A stretch of DNA of 64,000 nucleotides from Arthrobacter mobilis (lineage in GTDB: Bacteria; Actinomycetota; Actinomycetes; Actinomycetales; Micrococcaceae): assembly GCF_012395835.1 (NCBI RefSeq), contig NZ_JAAZSQ010000002.1, forward strand, positions 176,957 to 240,956, given 5' to 3'. Under the pieces are notes generated by a model, which made no database searches, was not told where the DNA came from, and was given only the letters and a program-made list of their open reading frames with translations. How positions within the stretch are numbered: position 1 is the first letter of the stretch; the number at the start of each line of letters is the position of its first letter. The translations under genes and the position numbers were made by a program. Shown one piece after another: positions 63,187 to 64,000 of the stretch.

Positions 63187-64000
63187 ATGGAAGTTTGGCC
63201 CGGACAACCCTATCCTTTGGGTGCCACCTATGACGGCAACGGCACTAATTTTGCCCTTTACAGCAACGTGGCCGAAGGCGTTGAGCTGTGTTTGTTCGAC
63301 GAGGACGGCAACGAAACCAAGGTGCGGATGCGCGAGGTCGACGGTTACGTCTGGCATTGCTATCTGCCGCAGATCATCCCCGGACAGAAGTACGGCTACC
63401 GTGTGCACGGCCCCTACGATCCTGCCCAGGGGCTGCGCTGCAACCCGAACAAGCTGCTGCTGGACCCGTACGCCAAGGCCGTGCACGGGGAGATCGACTG
63501 GGACCAGTCCCTGTTCGGGTACAACTTCGGGGATGAGGACTCGCGCAACGACGAGGATTCCGCCGCGCACATGATGCTCGGCGTCGTGGTGAACCCGTTC
63601 TTCGACTGGGCCGGGGACCGCAAGCCGGGCACGCCCTACCACCGTTCGGTCATCTACGAGGCCCACGTCAAGGGCCTGACCGAACTGCATCCGGACGTGC
63701 CCGAGGAACAGCGCGGCACCTACGCCGGTGTCGCCCATCCGGCCGTTGTGGCGCACCTGCAGAAACTCGGGGTCACCGCCATCGAACTCATGCCGGTGCA
63801 CCAGTTCGTCAACGACAGCACCCTGCAGGACAAGGGCCTGTCCAACTACTGGGGCTACAACACCATCGGCTTCTTCGCCCCGCAGAACACCTACAGCTCG
63901 ACCGGGGACACCGGCCAGCAGGTGCAGGAGTTCAAGGCCATGGTCCGCACCCTGCACCTGGCCGGCATCGAGGTCATCCTGGACGTGGTCTACAACCACA
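63187..64000 (+). CDS. glgX: Glycogen debranching enzyme GlgX, 5' part
   Basis: GlgX cleaves alpha-1,6 branches of phosphorylase-limit glycogen. The visible 271 residues begin MEVWPGQPYPLGATYDGNGT with the carbohydrate-binding module-48 (TNFALYSNVAEGVELCLFDE, then GYRVHGPYDP). The start of the GH13 barrel follows (RSVIYEAHVKGLT, VTAIELMPVHQF, GIEVILDVVYNH). The gene runs off the right edge intact. The ATG follows TGGGAGCACAGC. Confidence 0.94.
   Translation, partial: MEVWPGQPYPLGATYDGNGTNFALYSNVAEGVELCLFDEDGNETKVRMREVDGYVWHCYLPQIIPGQKYGYRVHGPYDPAQGLRCNPNKLLLDPYAKAVHGEIDWDQSLFGYNFGDEDSRNDEDSAAHMMLGVVVNPFFDWAGDRKPGTPYHRSVIYEAHVKGLTELHPDVPEEQRGTYAGVAHPAVVAHLQKLGVTAIELMPVHQFVNDSTLQDKGLSNYWGYNTIGFFAPQNTYSSTGDTGQQVQEFKAMVRTLHLAGIEVILDVVYNH

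Overview
The window is a high-GC chromosomal segment of a motile actinobacterium. Ribosomal proteins S3, S5, S9, L17 and L29 carry the long low-complexity tails typical of Micrococcaceae. Gene order (S10/spc/alpha ribosomal operons with secY-adk-map and infA-rpmJ-rpsM-rpsK-rpoA-rplQ-truA, then rplM-rpsI-glmM and glmS-acpS) and many GTG/TTG starts agree with an Arthrobacter-like member of that family. The genus cannot be fixed from sequence inspection alone.

Layout. 1-6839: 3' part of the S10 operon and the spc operon (rpsS to rplO). 7030-9830: secY-adk-map. 9974-11824: a membrane metal-dependent hydrolase and a P1-family peptidase. 11958-16155: infA, rpmJ, rpsM, rpsK, rpoA, rplQ, truA. 16436-34853: first part of a flagellar locus. 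It has a leftward hook-associated operon flgN-flgK-flgL-fliW, a sigma-28 type gene (fliA), flagellin fliC, fliD-fliS and a FliT-like gene, then a long basal-body/hook operon flgB-flgC-fliE-fliF-fliG-fliH-fliI-fliJ-(NlpC/P60 hydrolase)-fliK-flgD-flgE. 35014-43047: an accessory block (CGNR regulator and MFS exporter, a stop-interrupted membrane gene, GNAT, F510_1955-type lipoprotein with a DUF6153-like protein, a tyrosine recombinase with a coiled-coil partner, an Asp/Glu racemase) that splits the flagellar locus. 43311-53833: second flagellar operon flbD-motA-motB-fliM-fliN-fliO-fliP-fliQ-fliR-flhB-flhA-(degenerate flhF)-csrA. 54101-56751: rplM-rpsI-glmM. 56797-60727: leftward genes (a propeller lipoprotein, a frameshifted SnoaL-like gene, mscL, a VanY-like carboxypeptidase, coaA). 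60844-64000: glmS, acpS and the 5' part of glgX.

How the flagellar part works together. Four sites with the form C(T/A)TAC-like or CTAAC, 15-16 bases, GCCGATAG (or GCCGACAG) lie upstream of flgN, fliC, flgB and flbD, matching the sigma-28 consensus. The sigma factor that would read them is encoded inside the locus. fliW and csrA sit at its two outer ends. The fliC, flgB and flbD leaders each contain short hairpins that display GGA in the loop, and fliC and flbD have a further GGA at or near the ribosome-binding site. This is the classical form of a CsrA target, so the FliW-CsrA switch known to control flagellin in Bacillus may here reach all the major flagellar operons. That is the most interesting possibility in the window and is an inference from sequence. 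Chemotaxis genes, flgM, fliL and flgF/flgG were not seen, FliM lacks the usual CheY-binding N-terminus, and the FlhF-like protein has lost its GTPase motifs.

Other notable points: a perfect 15-bp intrinsic terminator lies inside the first codons of truA, whose transcript looks leaderless; glmM and glmS also look leaderless; two genes carry single fresh-looking inactivating lesions (a TAG stop and a 7-bp tandem duplication).
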